Assembly: GCA_036852015.1 (NCBI GenBank)
Contig: JAANDG010000023.1
Span: 496,001 to 560,000, forward strand
Length of the DNA stretch: 64,000 nt
Direction of reading: 5' to 3'
Source of the DNA: Pelodera strongyloides
Lineage: Eukaryota > Nematoda > Chromadorea > Rhabditida > Rhabditidae
Shown here piece after piece: positions 13,295 through 27,902 of this stretch (the first letter of the stretch is position 1; every line of letters begins with the position of its first letter). The notes beneath the pieces are model-generated. The model was not told the DNA's origin. It made no database searches and saw only the letters and a list, made by a program, of their open reading frames with translations. The position numbers and the translations under genes were made by a program.

Positions 13295-16200
13295 CTTTCT
13301 TTCCACAAGGTGGTCGTTAGTTACACTAATGACTTGCGGTTAATTTATTTTGTAAACACAAGAGTTTCAGGCTTGTTGAGAAAGGCCCAGACTTCTGCAT
13401 TCTAACCTGGACGACGCCTGAATGTAATGGATCACCATTAGAGTGTTTCCAATTGTTCATGAGAAGGGACGATGAGGAGTTTAAGAAAATTTGCGAAGGA
13501 CTAGAGGAGAAGGCGACTATAACTGGTAGGTAGCCACAGTGTCACAGCTACCATGAATTTCAAGAACGCACTCATATAAGCAAACAGCTGTCCTCTTGAA
13601 CACTGACGAAAGTTGGCGTGCAACGGCAACCTTACGGCGTGCAAAGGCCATTTGGCAACGTGGTCGCCTGCAAAAATGCACGCGGAATGGAAAAGCCGTG
13701 TAACTTGCCCGCCGTTAGCACCCCGCTTGCAAAAGATCGAGGCGAAATATCATGAGTACGGAGTGCAAGCGGCAACTTTGTGGCGTGCAAGGGGCAACAC
13801 TACTTCTTCACGGCGTGCAAGCGGCAATGTTACGGCGGGCAACTTTCAAGCCAGAACCCAAGGGCGTGCCACTTTTTTCCACGCCACATGCACGCCGTAA
13901 CCTTGCCGCTTACCTGCCAATTTTCATGTTGTAAGTGTTGATTGACGTTTCGCAAAGGAAAGGTCTGAGTTGACTTAAAATAATGAAAACATTTCGCAGA
14001 TTTTCACACCGTTCAGTACTAATCAATATATTAATTATATTAATCAACAAAGGGGGTATTACGAAAAACTGTAAGCCTTTATGACAATATACATTAACGT
14101 ATTAACGTATTCTCAGGACTGCTACCGAATACCACATACTTCTTTGCCATGATTACGAAAAGTCGGATTGGGGAGTCTACAATGTGCGAGGCTTTAAAGG
14201 TAATTGAAATGTTTTTTTTGACACGTTGTTCCTCAGAGCAAGCTTGTCTACGGCGAAACTCCGCTTCATTTAATGATCAAGATTTTTTAATGTAAATGTG
14301 GTTTAGGAAGAAATCCTTTGTACTGAAACGAGAAGTTAAACACATTTACTAAAGTATAGACAAGATCTTATTGCAGGTTGTGACATCACATGAAGCTCCA
14401 CCGGTTGCTCCACCACTTCCCTCTATAGTTTCTGTTTCTCCGAAGGCAGTGAAACTAGCGTGGACTGGCAAACCAGACCACACTTACACTGTAAGAGTAC
14501 TATATAACTGTTACTTGTTGGCAGTTTAGGGATGTAGCAGCGACTACGCTAGTTATGTAAATGGGACCTTCAACGACACCATTTTTACTACTTGTCATCT
14601 ATCTTAGTATATAAAATTGGGAGCTTTGTTTGTTTGTTTGTGCGTTTGGATGATGTGCGTTACGCTCAGGAAGTAGGATTGGTTCAGTAGTTCATGTTCC
14701 CATGCACTGAGCCATCTCACATCCCGAGCGCCCCTCTCACAAAAGCCCGAAAAAGCTGCATATATGGAATGCGTGTGCCGTATCAGCCGTGCGAGTTGAC
14801 GGCGCAATCAAAGAACATGCAGATCTAGAGCAACAAAAAGAACAACGAAGCGAGGATTTTTGCATATGATCCATACTCTAATGTTTTGTAACTACTTTTG
14901 AATCCACGTTTCACGTTTCACGTATACATAAAATAAAATAAATGTAATAGAAAGTCACCTCGGGCGGCGTAGCCGGCTGGTTCACCATAATGTGCTCATC
15001 TTCATTTATATGCAAACTCTTCAATACCATATTTTCAGCTGGAAATGAATGATGTTCAAAACGACTCGATCATTTTCGTAAAGGAGCGCGCAACATGTTC
15101 TTCGGCGACAGTAAACGATGTTACTCCGTGAGTGTTCTTTGAACTTTAAACAAACTTTTGTGACGTAGCATAATTCAGCATATATGTATATGTCACTATA
15201 CCTCAAATTGCAAATCATGCGCGCATTAATCAGAAATTGAAACACATGAAACAAGTGTTTGGAGCTCTCAGGCTTTTAAGCATATGAAAAACTATATTTG
15301 ATACACAATGATGATTGTTTCAAACTATGTATGTTCACACAATATTTCCGTTCAGGGGTACGGAGGTTCGTTTCCGGCTCACCGCACATACTGTCGGTGG
15401 TGATAGCCCAAAGACGGAATGGGTAAATGTGAAAGTACCCTGTGGAAAACAGGAAAAAGAGAATCAAAGGGAACGAATTCTCATTCCACAAAAACCATTC
15501 TTCAATCCAACAAATAAGGGAAGAAAGATGGAAATCGGATGGAAAGTGCCTGGAGCTAGGTATAGTTTGAAACCCCCATACCATCTGTGATTTGCATTAT
15601 TTACGAGCTAACATTTCTTACCGGCGCATTTCAGAGACCGCGAGTTCAGCTTCCATGCGCAGGGAGCTGCAGAGCCCAGTTCTGCAACTTCTGTCCCCAA
15701 ATGGAGAACCATTTATAAAGGATCAGCGCAGAGTGTCCTCATTACAGAAGACAACCTTGCTCTCTTTAGAGTGCAAACAATCAATAAGAAGCAGAACCCG
15801 GTAACCAAATATTCTTATATTCTTCTTCAAGAATTTTATTACATGACAAAACAGTTCACATTTCAAAGGTCTGAAAAGTCTGTTTCTATCCCGCTTTTTC
15901 AATATTCATTTTTTCTAGTCTGAATGGTCTGAGGTGTTGATTCTACCGCGAAACGACGAATTACTGAAACCGGGACCTTTGCAAGCACCAGAGTTATTCG
16001 TTTTGAGTAAAGACGCAATCCAAGTTGCCTGGAAGAATCTTGAAGATTTTAAGGTGAGCTCATGTTAAAAAGCGAACGATCGGCTTTATTTGTCTAAATA
16101 TTGTTATTACTCCAATCTCCACAACTATGCATGGTTCATTCTAGGCACCTCCGCGCATGTCGTACCGGTTCGAAGTTCGAAGACAGATTGGTAACGAATC

Positions 16201-19047
16201 TAGCTGCGTCTACATCGGTGATGAGCTGAAGTGTACTATTGATGGACTGTTACCGCGACAAAAGGTTACCGTACAGGTGAGAATTATCTGAGGTTGTTCT
16301 TTAAAATTTCAGGACGATAAGGTTTTGCGACTTGAAAAAATGAATGGAGTAGTATCGATTACAATGGAGAACGGATTCCCATTGATCTTGAACAGCAATC
16401 AATACACTAAAGGGCCATTGCATTCGCAGGTGCGGCTGGTTCTCCACGATTCGGATGATCACCAGATAGACGGTCAGTGGAGTGCGCCTTCTACGGCAAC
16501 CACACTTCCCGCCCCACCTAAGCCCCCAAAGAACGTCAAAGTCGATCAGGATAGGTGAGCAGAGTCACGTGCAGATTTTGGACTTTTTTTTTCTCTTTTT
16601 TTTTAGCTTACTTTCGATGCCTCATGAAAACAAAATGTTCATTTATTCAGGAATGTTCTCGAATGGGAAGAAGCTGAAACAGGATGTCGTTTCCGAGTCA
16701 TTCGTTCGAAAGTCCTCCCCGATGGAAAGCTTCTAAAGCAAGAGGAAAAGGAAACACTGCATGAACGGATTTCACTTGGAGAACTTGACTATGCCACGCA
16801 CTACCAATACACGGTTAGATAATCATGGCTAACCCTAAGCAGTTGGTGCTGAATGGTAAATCAAGCGAAGGCGTTGTAATATGGAGATATTTTGACATGA
16901 AAAATAACAAGTGGCCCACCCGTGCTTCACGCCTCTCGTGATACATTGTAGGCCTATATTGAGCTTTTATAGGTTGTTGCGTTTCACGAGGGTGGAGAAT
17001 CTGAGACCTCTGCTCCTGTCGATTGTATTACTTCTGCTGCCCAACCACAACAACCCAACACTGTCCTTGTGGAAAGCACAGGACCAACGGATGTCGTTCT
17101 CAAATGGAATCCGCCCAACAACTGTGGATCTGAAATCAATCAATATCACATAAGAGTGATGCAAGATGATGAGGTAGGTGTTTGTTTTAACAACAACAAA
17201 GCAATATACAAATATAAGTTTCCGACCGTTAAGAGTGACCCAACAAATAAATGTATTACTTTGTTCAGCTAATACGTGACATTTCCTTCCTACCACCAAA
17301 TTGCAATCAATGCGAACATAAAATAACGGATCTGGAACCTAGCACAGACTACAAGTTCTATTTTTGCGCAGAAAATGAGGTAACTGGTTTTTAGAACAGC
17401 TTATATGTATTTTTGAAGCTAGATAACCGAGGACTCGGTTTGCTTTGAATGCTGATTAAAAGGTAATCGCGAGAAAGCTAAACATCATCTTCCAGATTAT
17501 TTTCACAGAAAAGGGCTATTTAGATTGGCAGAAGTAGTCCGGCGATAATTAGTGGAAGAACACGATCACCACCTCCCGAACCTCCGTTCCTAGAATGTGA
17601 TGCAGAACCCACAATGTTGAGATTGCGATGGAAAAATAAGCCATCCACTACAACACTCAAATACAAAGTAGTCAGGGTGGGTAACAAGTCTGACCTTACA
17701 TTGTGCACAGTTATCTTTGTGAAGGACACATTCGTTTTTTGATATTGGAAGCATATTACATGTTTTTCAAAGATAATTTTAGTACAGAGAACTGAGACAC
17801 GTTCGTTTTAGATTCTTGAAAACAATTCGCAACAATTCATCTACGAAGGAGAGGGGACATCTTGTAAAGTGAGATCACTAATTGAGACGACCGAATACAA
17901 TTTTCAAATCAGAGCCTCTGATAAGTAAGCGAATTTTTTATCCTTAATTTTCACGATATTCACGATTCACGATATGTTCATTCCAAGATATTATAATAAT
18001 ATGGTTTTGCCCTGCCGCATTTGTGTGAAAAGGCCATGCAAATTATTCACGATCAGGCTTACTTTCTTTTCTAATTCGCATTTTCTTTTCAGGAACTCTG
18101 GTGCGGGTCCATGGTCGAAGGTGTACAGTTTCCGTACTGCCGTATGCATACCTCCCCAAATACGAGGAGGCCTTTCTGTTTCGCGACCCAACAACACTTC
18201 CGAGTTTATTGGTGAGCAATGGTTTCTTTGTCTTCCTTTCCATTTTTTGGTTCTTATGGCAAGAAGTGTCAATGGCGGCAACGATTGTTTCATATAATAA
18301 TCTTAAGGTATTGAATGGAGCCCATGTATTTCTCAAACATTCAACTCACGAAACATGTTCTATCGTGTGGAGTTGTTGGATGCGGGACAAACCAATACAG
18401 AGTGGAAGACGGTGAGTTTACACGCATATTATCTGTCCATTACTCATCTTCAATTAATATATTCAGTGTTGTGGTGAGCTTGTAATTCCAACCAAAGGAA
18501 ACAAAGTGTGTTTAGCACATCAATTAATATAGTAATGTTCATATTGGGGAGAGAGATACCCATTGACAAATGACTAGGAACTCTAGAAACGATGTAATAA
18601 GACTTTGATACGGAACTGACACTTCATACTATCAATACTCAAAGTTCGTACACATTTTATATATACAACAGGCTTTTTTCACCGGATTTTTTTCTCTAAT
18701 GCTTTTCTCTCTCGACAGGCTTTTTTCTCTAATGTGTTCTAAATAATGATATTTGTTAAGGTCTACGAAGGCGTGGATCCCCGTTTCCCACTCAAATTGC
18801 CCGACTTCGCGGGAAGTATTCAACTGAGGGCCCGATGTATTCGACCGGATGTTCATGGTTTAGTGGAAAGATATCTATCTTCTCCATATACGCCGATTCT
18901 CAACATACAAAACGAAGGAAAGGCTAAAGAGGAGGAGAAAACAGTTAGTTTCCTGATAGTATAAGTGAAGTGAACATACAGTGAGAAAAACGGGTCGATT
19001 AATCGTTATCTACGAGAGCGACGGCGAGGGGGAGAAACAGAGAGAGC

Positions 19048-19088
<41 letters not shown>

Positions 19089-19648
19089 CGAGCGAGCGAG
19101 ATAGAGAGAGACAAAGAGAGAAGCAAAATGCAGTGTTTTTTTGTGATGGTACATTTTATTTCAGACCGAAAAGGTGCCAAAACAACGACAATCTCGGGTT
19201 CCATCAGCTATCAGGAACTTCCGAGCTAACTTCCCCAACGTTGTGCTTATTTTGGCCGTCAGTGTAAGGAATCATGTTTACTTAAAATGTTCATTGTGCC
19301 TGCTTGGTGTGCGTGAGGCGCAAGCATATGCTAGGGTTGCCTCCTGGTGAGCATGTAGCGGCAGCATTGTTTACGACTAAATATTGGCTCTTATTACGTT
19401 TCCCATATATATCCGATTTCACTGTTGAATTTCAGTTTGCCTTCGCCCTTTTGTCTGTATCGGTCGTGCAAATCATCAAGTGGTATGCAGTGGACAACTC
19501 TGTCGCTGTGCCTCCTACCGTCACACCGCAGCCAAGGCCTAACCGCAACCCATCGGCCCCTCCGCTTCCCTCGCCACAAGGCGCTTCAATTGGAGGCCTG
19601 CCTAGACCTTCTTCGGTAAATATCCCTCCCAGAAAACATGGACATTAA
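8012..19648 (+). CDS. FNDC3: FNDC3 orthologue: nine fibronectin type III domains plus C-terminal membrane anchor
   Basis: Exons: 8012-8151, 10009-10208, 11015-11137, 11418-11521, 11764-11820, 11856-12022, 12112-12304, 12503-12612, 12720-12851, 13005-13169, 13371-13525, 14117-14199, 14377-14490, 15039-15127, 15356-15559, 15635-15800, 15919-16053, 16145-16276, 16313-16554, 16651-16813, 16973-17173, 17269-17379, 17524-17676, 17812-17924, 18093-18211, 18308-18411, 18761-18943, 19165-19263, 19436-19648. All phases agree; total about 1389 residues. The N-terminal block (exons 3-5: IHIEAGESL, GPATVRMVSDGQI, LHVPPGHQIHQI) matches the FNDC3-specific region (NPGE..., GPA..., VPPGY...). Nine FN3 domains follow; their core tryptophans lie in exons 8, 11, 13, 15, 17, 20, 21, 23 and 26. 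A hydrophobic segment split over exons 28-29 (NVVLILAVS / FAFALLSVSVV) is the tail anchor, followed by a Pro-rich tail unlike vertebrate FNDC3, which ends near the membrane. Vertebrate FNDC3A/B are about 1200 residues, Golgi/ER-associated, and act in spermatogenesis and secretion-related processes. Exon 1 starts after a TTGCAG acceptor (7993). Confidence 0.92.
8901..9644 (+). other. Possible alternative first exon of FNDC3 inside intron 1
   Basis: An open frame runs from ATG 9037 to 9663 (208 codons), unusually long and GC-rich for this intron. Read up to a GT at 9645 it leaves two bases (AG), exactly the phase needed to join the exon at 10009, as exon 1 does. Upstream, a TTTCCAG acceptor at 8900 starts the same frame, broken once by a TAA just before ATG 9037. 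This could therefore be an alternative leader-plus-coding exon giving a different N-terminus of 202 residues. Against it, the sequence before 9645 looks more like an acceptor than a donor, and the peptide resembles nothing I know. Confidence 0.35.
10382..10856. mobile_element. Foldback MITE, 475 bp, TTAA-flanked (copy 1)
   Basis: Near-perfect long inverted arms of about 200 bp begin AGGGATAGGTTCACCTCG and end with its complement. TTAA is directly repeated at both ends (10378-10381 and 10857-10860). No open frame of transposase type is present, so it is a non-autonomous element. TTAA target duplication is the hallmark of piggyBac-type transposases. It sits in intron 2 of FNDC3. A related copy lies at 29343-29814. 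Confidence 0.88.
12469..12508 (+). repeat. Tandem duplication of a splice acceptor
   Basis: The phrase AGTCAATGTTTAGGAAA occurs twice, 20 bp apart, so the intron before FNDC3 exon 8 ends in two TTTAG acceptors, at 12482 and 12502. Only the second keeps the frame with the exon ending at 12304. Confidence 0.8.
13191..13318. mobile_element. Poly(T) tract flanked by 16-bp direct repeats (retroposon-tail-like insertion)
   Basis: A poly(T) run of about 70 bases with a few C interruptions at the ends lies between two copies of CCACAAGGTGGTCGTT (13191-13206 and 13303-13318). The pattern is that of a target-site duplication around an inserted poly(A) tail on the minus strand. It lies in FNDC3 intron 10, between two FN3-coding exons. 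Confidence 0.7.
13605..13915. repeat. GC-rich interspersed repeat of GGCGTGCAAGCGGCAA type in an intron
   Basis: Inside FNDC3 intron 11 the phrase GGCGTGCAAxxGGCAA recurs about six times with variation, and near 13880-13910 in inverted orientation (CACGCCGTAACCTTGCCGC). The GC content contrasts with the surrounding intron. The open frames here are by-products. Confidence 0.65.
19033..19122. repeat. (GA)n microsatellite in FNDC3 intron 27
   Basis: Purine-rich run of GAGA with a few GAGC and GAAA variants between exons 27 and 28. Confidence 0.9.
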
Positions 19649-19651
19649 CCG

Positions 19652-21960
<2,309 letters not shown>

Positions 21961-21965
21961 AGGAA

Positions 21966-23775
21966 TTACCTATTAAATATGTGGACTATCTTGAATAAAT
22001 GCATACATATACTAAAACTGCTTTGGTACGGGTGTGGTCCGTGATCCCCTTCTATAGAAACAGTTAAACAAAGCTCCTTTAACCATTTCGAGCGGTCCTT
22101 TCCGTCGATTAACATGGTGCATCTTGATATCAGCTCGTTCCGCAGCTGATTCTCGTTTATAAGCCTAAAATTATCACTAAACTCTCCGAGACATTCTGTG
22201 ACATCGTTCATTGTTTCGAGCGATTGAATACGATGACCTATAGGTACCTGTAGATCGAAAGAGAGCCGTGAGCCTCGTCTCCAAGCAGCAAACAGATCGT
22301 AATCCATATGTGTCAATGGAGAATCAGAAACTCGACGTGGTTTCTGCAGAATCGGACGAGCACTAGGAGGAGTTGCGCGCTAAAGGGACAATATAATACG
22401 AAATTTCCTTACATTTAAAGTTCTTGAAATACATCAAGCAAGTCCGAGTTTTGTGATGTTATACGTTTTTGTTTGTTTGAGGCGGTCTGCCATGCAAAAA
22501 TGTGCTACATTACACGATCAGATTTCTCATTGTGCACGTAGCGTGATGAAGACAACAGATTTTCTGTTCGCTACTTACCCAAAACCTTTCATGCACATTA
22601 GTGCATTAATTCCTCTCGAAATATGTACATATATCTAAAAACATAATCTAAAAATCGGAAAAAATGGAACTTTTTGCATAGGCGCGAGGAAAATTCAACT
22701 CGCGAAAATAGAAATACAAAGCATTAATCAAGACCAACATCAGCTTGGATTGATGGCGATATTGTGGCTTCCATGCTGAATGAGACTCTTTTTGCTGGAT
22801 TGTGACCGGATGGAACACACAATTGTAAAATGTCCGGAGCCGAGTTTGCGCGCCCTTGGCCTGGAAAATATTGGTAATTGGAAACCTTTGTAGTGTTCGT
22901 GAATGTGCTTGGTTGCTAGTAGTAGAACCCTACAACGTTCATTTCACTAGAACTCACCAATAACTGTCATCACTTGTGCATTTGCCTGTATCATACTGTT
23001 CCGTCTTCTCGCATGCCTTTCCATTCGAGCGGTGGTACGGTTCCTGCGAAAGTAAATGTGTTATTAGTAATGATCCTATTTCCATATATTATCAAAAATA
23101 TGGGTATTCTTTGGAAGGTGCTCACCTTTCAATCATGAGCAAATTGTTCGCACAATCTCCGAGCATATCCACATCAGCTACACGTATCAATATTCCGTAA
23201 AATGGGTCAGTATCCCGGCTATAGGTAGACTTTGCTGTAAGTATCAATTTGTGCGTTTGATGCCGTATTCGAGGGAAGCTTAGTCGTGTGAAGACTGTGT
23301 CTGTGGTAAACAATGAAATGATGTTGTCCTTTTACGGAATAGAGAAAGGTACTATCATCGAATCAAGAAATTGAACAATTATTTTTTAGCAAATATGGGC
23401 GCATGTTTTAACATAAGGAGGACTTTATTTGGGTAGACCCCAGAGTACTTTGTTCAGTCGGACCGTGGTTGATTCATCCGCACATATAAATAGTAACTCG
23501 AGGTTCGTTTTATTCACGTTCGGAAAATTAGCGCGACTTGAACACGCTGGCTTTAGAGAGTCATGTTTTGTTGCGCTGCACCAGAAAGAGATAAAAAGGG
23601 ACTATACTTTTCAAATCGATCGGACGTTCAGGCTTGAGTTAGAACCGATGTTTTAGTCGTATTTGCCAACACTTCCAGTATCCTACCTACCTTCAAATTT
23701 CTTTTCATTCCATTGGAGCAAGAACACGTTTGCACTCGGTTTTATTATAAGGGGATCGGAGCGGGCTCGGTACAT
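21966..23775 (-). CDS. Unrecognised five-exon protein, about 293 residues
   Basis: Exons in transcript order are 23691-23775, 23126-23300, 22958-23043, 22739-22860 and 21966-22379; their phases (1, 2, 1, 0) agree. I start at ATG 23775 because an acceptor, CTTTCAG, ends two bases upstream, suggesting trans-splicing; an upstream exon is possible. The product is cytosolic or nuclear by appearance: no signal peptide or membrane segment, a basic cluster (RMERHARRRNS) near residue 95, a Ser/Pro-rich linker, then an acidic/hydrophobic C-terminal block. The last exon has an internal possible donor (CAG/GTACCT near 22250), so the C-terminus is the least certain part. I do not recognise the family. Confidence 0.55.
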
Positions 23776-24931
23776 ATCTGAAAGCATACGTACGTGTAGA
23801 AAACATAAGAAAAAACCAACAATGATCCTATTGTAGTGTAAAAAACAAGTGGACAACAAGCCGTAATCACAATCATTTTGTATTGCCCATACAAAATTAT
23901 TTGATAGAATTTGTATATCTATGGTTTGAATTGAAGTTTTAACGTCCCTAAGACATTCCATTCCCTCACGATATATTAGAGCAAGTTTTATCATGAAAAA
24001 AAGAGGAAATTTACGTCAGCGGTCAAATACACTCAACATGAAAGGCCGACGCTGACAAGAAAATTAATATGCAACAAAATTTACAATAGAAATTGGCAGA
24101 TAGCTTTCGTTTTCGACTTTAACACTGTTCGGTTTGAATGCTTGTGTTCGTATAGGTCACACATTAATGGTTTTCAGAAAAAAAACGTATGTTGTGATGA
24201 AATAGTGAAAATTCATTTACAAACGAATCAGGAGAAGCGATTCAACTCTTGTTCTTATTGTTGGATCTGTTCGACTTATGGCTAAATCTTGTAAAATAAA
24301 ATAAAAAATCGAATGAAGCGCCCTTCAAGTGAGAAACAAAATATCTTTCACATTACACAGAATATTTTGAAAAGAAGCTGAACGGGAATGTTCCGAAGAA
24401 CACAGTTTTTTCTAAAAGAAGAAAACTTTTTTTTGTATTCGCAAACAAAAATATGACTCCCGGCAAAACTTTGGATGTCTTTGATTCTGTTTATATTTAG
24501 CATTCTATCGCATCATACTAATTAAATGAAAATATTCGTACTGCAGGAATGTCATATATGTTTTACATAAACTAAAAAGGGCAACATAAGAAGTGAAAAC
24601 TGACGTTCATATGGATATCTTGTAAAAATGTAAAGTTTAAAATTGCAAATTGCCTTATTAGCGTGTGAACACGATGACTTTTTACTGATCTTGCTCCAGC
24701 ATCATACACATTTTTGTCTATCCGTAGAAACCGGCAAAGACAAGTGTAAAAATGGAACAACTATTTTTGTTTTCCACCCATCTGTCTGTTTTCCTAGATT
24801 TATTGGACAATTGTGTGACGCGAAATTCAAAACAATTTAAAACAATTTCAGCTACTTCGTTTTATTACTCTGGTTGGATGCTCTGGCGTACTAGAAAGTG
24901 GTTGAGCATATAAGGTTAAGCTTGAACTGCT

Positions 24932-26080
24932 CTATGGATAGGACTGAGTGAATCCTAATAGCTCAAGTTCAAGGAACTCTTTTCCAGATGCTCCACTGAC
25001 AGGGGAAGATTACGATCTGTTTCACATCTGTTTGTGAACTGTGCATTTTGGTTCCTTTAAGAATAAAAAATGTTGGCAAATGAAAAATCTTGAATCAGGA
25101 TCTGTGAATGGGATTGTATGCAAGGAATTGTCCATCTCTGTCGATGTTGTGTTTTAGATTTCAGTTTACACGTGAAGACTGCTTGTATAATGCGCGTATG
25201 AATATTTCACGTTGTCCATTTAACTAGGATACCTAAGAACGACCTTAGTAACTTATTTATACAGTGTTAATAGATTTCCACGAATAACCGAAAAATTCAA
25301 TGAAACAAAAATATTCAAACTGTGGGCGCATCATTATAAGGTAAAATATCTGCAAGATTTCAAGTGAAGCTCATTTTTCTTACTCCACTGACCCGGACGA
25401 AAATCACATTCAAAAAAGGTAAAAGAGTAGTCACTGAAGCATGAAAGTCGTTATAAGTTACAGTGAAATCATCCGAAAAGAAAAGGGATTACCTTTTCTA
25501 ATATACTTGTGCATAATTATTATTTCACGTTTTGTTGAACCAAAAAGATATGTGTTGGATCAAGAAGGGACATCAACCAAGAAGTAAACGCATTGCATGT
25601 CTCTGCAATGTTTACTTCAAGCATTATAGAATGTACTCACTCATGTTACCCTAATTGCAGAGGATTTCAGTGGGACTTTGTCCCACACACTTTTTAGTTA
25701 TTCGTGTGAGAATGTTCCAATTAATTGCGTGGTTTATAGAAATCCATGTTTCCAAGAACACCATGCAAAGGAACATAAATGGGTGCAAACGCATACAATA
25801 TTTACCTGGCGATGTCATCGGATGTTGAATACTGTGCAGACTGTATGCAGCGCATCAGAACCGTATCACAAAAGAAATAATTTGCATCAGTTTTGAGCAA
25901 ATTACCGGATGAATGAACATATGCTTGCAGAGCCTCGCATCTAATTACCCTGTTTGTTTACGACAAATTGAATAAACTTACAGTACAAATCGCAACTATT
26001 TCATAGATAATCGGCATATTTTTCAAGTTGCACTGGTCTTTATCGTTGCATGACGGATCGACACCGCACCGGATACATGT
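24932..26080 (-). CDS. Small cysteine-rich, probably secreted protein (3' exons)
   Basis: Three phase-consistent exons: 25982-26080, 25806-25840 and 24932-24995, ending in TAG at 24932. The first carries a cluster of four cysteines (TCIRCGVDPSCNDKDQCN), and a fifth lies near its end. The start exon is not certain. The exon-like stretch at about 26200-26330 (MFNLILLPLEERK...) lies downstream of a TTTTCAG acceptor and could supply the start, but its donor is weak. Spacing of the cysteines suggests a small disulfide-bonded extracellular domain. I cannot name the family. Confidence 0.45.
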
Positions 26081-26359
26081 CTTTTACTTATTCTCGTATT
26101 TTTCAAGTTCAATTCAAATCCCACTTAAATGGGTCAGCGCATTTGAAGGTTTCTGTTACAGCCTTCTGTGTTCAGCTGTCGTAGTTTTCCGCGCCCTGGT
26201 AAACATTTAATCCAAATATAAATGGTTGAGAAAGAAGTTTCGTGAATACATCAATGCCGGTTCCCCTCTGCATTTGCCAAAATATTTTCCTTTCTTCCAA
26301 AGGCAGTAAAATTAAATTAAACATTGTTGTCCTGAAAAGATGAAAAAGTAAGCGCATGG

Positions 26360-27902
26360 CAGTTGTTTACGTTGCGAAACACACAAGTCAGCTGAACCGA
26401 TCATTATACATTGTGTGGCTAATTTACATTCAAAGTGGCTGTTCAAAAGACTTCAAACAGAATATTTTGCTGTTTTTCCACACTAATGTCGGCCCTATAC
26501 GCTCGCCGTTTAAATATTGTCATTGATCCTTTTCCTTAGCATCTGCATTTTATCAATTGTATTCAAACAAATAATGTCTACCTACTATGTAGGTACATGT
26601 GTTTGTTGCCCTCACAGCCTCGCCACAGAAAAGCAAGTGATTTCAACTCTCTTTTTTTTTGTTCTCGGCACTACAGAATTAAATGCCAAACGCAGAGAAT
26701 AATATCAAAAAGCGTAGGTGACCCCTGCGGTATATTTATCTGAAGAATTTAATCAGATAATCTGTGGCGATAAATATTTTGTTGGGACGAGCAAAGCTGT
26801 TTGCATAGATAAGCATATATGTGCCTAGTAGTACTCATTTTCCTCAAAACCTTTGTAGATCTTTGCAACAAAGTCAAAGTACGCCATAAACAGGGCCTAT
26901 TTTGCTTCCAGAACACTGTAGGCAGTCGAATACGCGGCGCGGCGTTCATTGGTAGACATATTTAGTCTCGAATGTTAATTTCATGCCTTCTGCATTCGGT
27001 TTTAGAACCGATTCTCCTTTGTTAGCAAAGAAGTTGCACATTTCTTTCTAAAGTTTAACAACGCTTATAGTACAGGACTTTGCCCCAACAAAGCTCCCTT
27101 CGTACGTTTCATCGTTGATAAAGAAATAATGCCGATTAAACGAAAATGTGTGAATATTTTTGTTTTTGTATCAGAGTTCTAGAAGGCACGTATTTTCTTT
27201 ATCCCCAAGATAAGAGGTCCACAGACCACTGCGGTGTAGTACCTTTTCGACCCACACAGAAATCACAAAATATAAAGGTGAAGGAAAAATAGAATACTGA
27301 GCGCTTTGTTTTGTGAAAGATACCGTAAGATAAAATGTTTGCTTTCTACTACCAACTCAATATCACATCTATTTATTACAATATTACATGCACACTTTGC
27401 CAATGAGCACACATTATTGGTGAGGAAACGTTCGGCAATAGTTGGTATTACGCCCACGAAATTTGTAATTCTGATCCAGTAATTTAACATTCACAGAATT
27501 TGACATAGGTTTATGGAAAGACGATCGTTTAGCTATAAACCAATTGATTGAAAACGAAGTGGTGAAACCGCGAAACCTCTTTAGCGCTTAAATTGCAATA
27601 ACAATTACAATGAGCCAGTTGCATCCATTGAAGGGGCGTGTGAAAAGTGTTCTGCTTTCTCGTTTAACATAAATACTTCATTGTCATGATGCACGTGGCT
27701 GCTATGTATTCTTTACTTTGTGTTTGGCTCGTTCTTGGCTTGTATTTGTTCTACACATCATACAATCAATAATGAGCACAGTGTAGCACTGTATTTCTGG
27801 TGTTGCAGTACATATTCAAATACGACCTCGGATTTACATTAGCAGAGAATCCATTTTATTCACCCGATCTTAATCAACTTTTTATTCAGATCCCCAAGGA
27901 AA
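26360..27902. other. Intergenic, nothing supported
   Basis: AT-rich DNA between a minus-strand and a plus-strand gene. No repeats or convincing exons were seen. Confidence 0.5.

Noticed and set aside
12973..13308. Poly-lysine / poly-phenylalanine open frames
   Set aside because: Both are translations of the poly(T) tract in FNDC3 intron 10.
23429..23656. Possible extra exon of the 21966-23775 gene
   Set aside because: The flanking exons (23691 and 23300) already join in phase without it, and no good acceptor precedes the open stretch.
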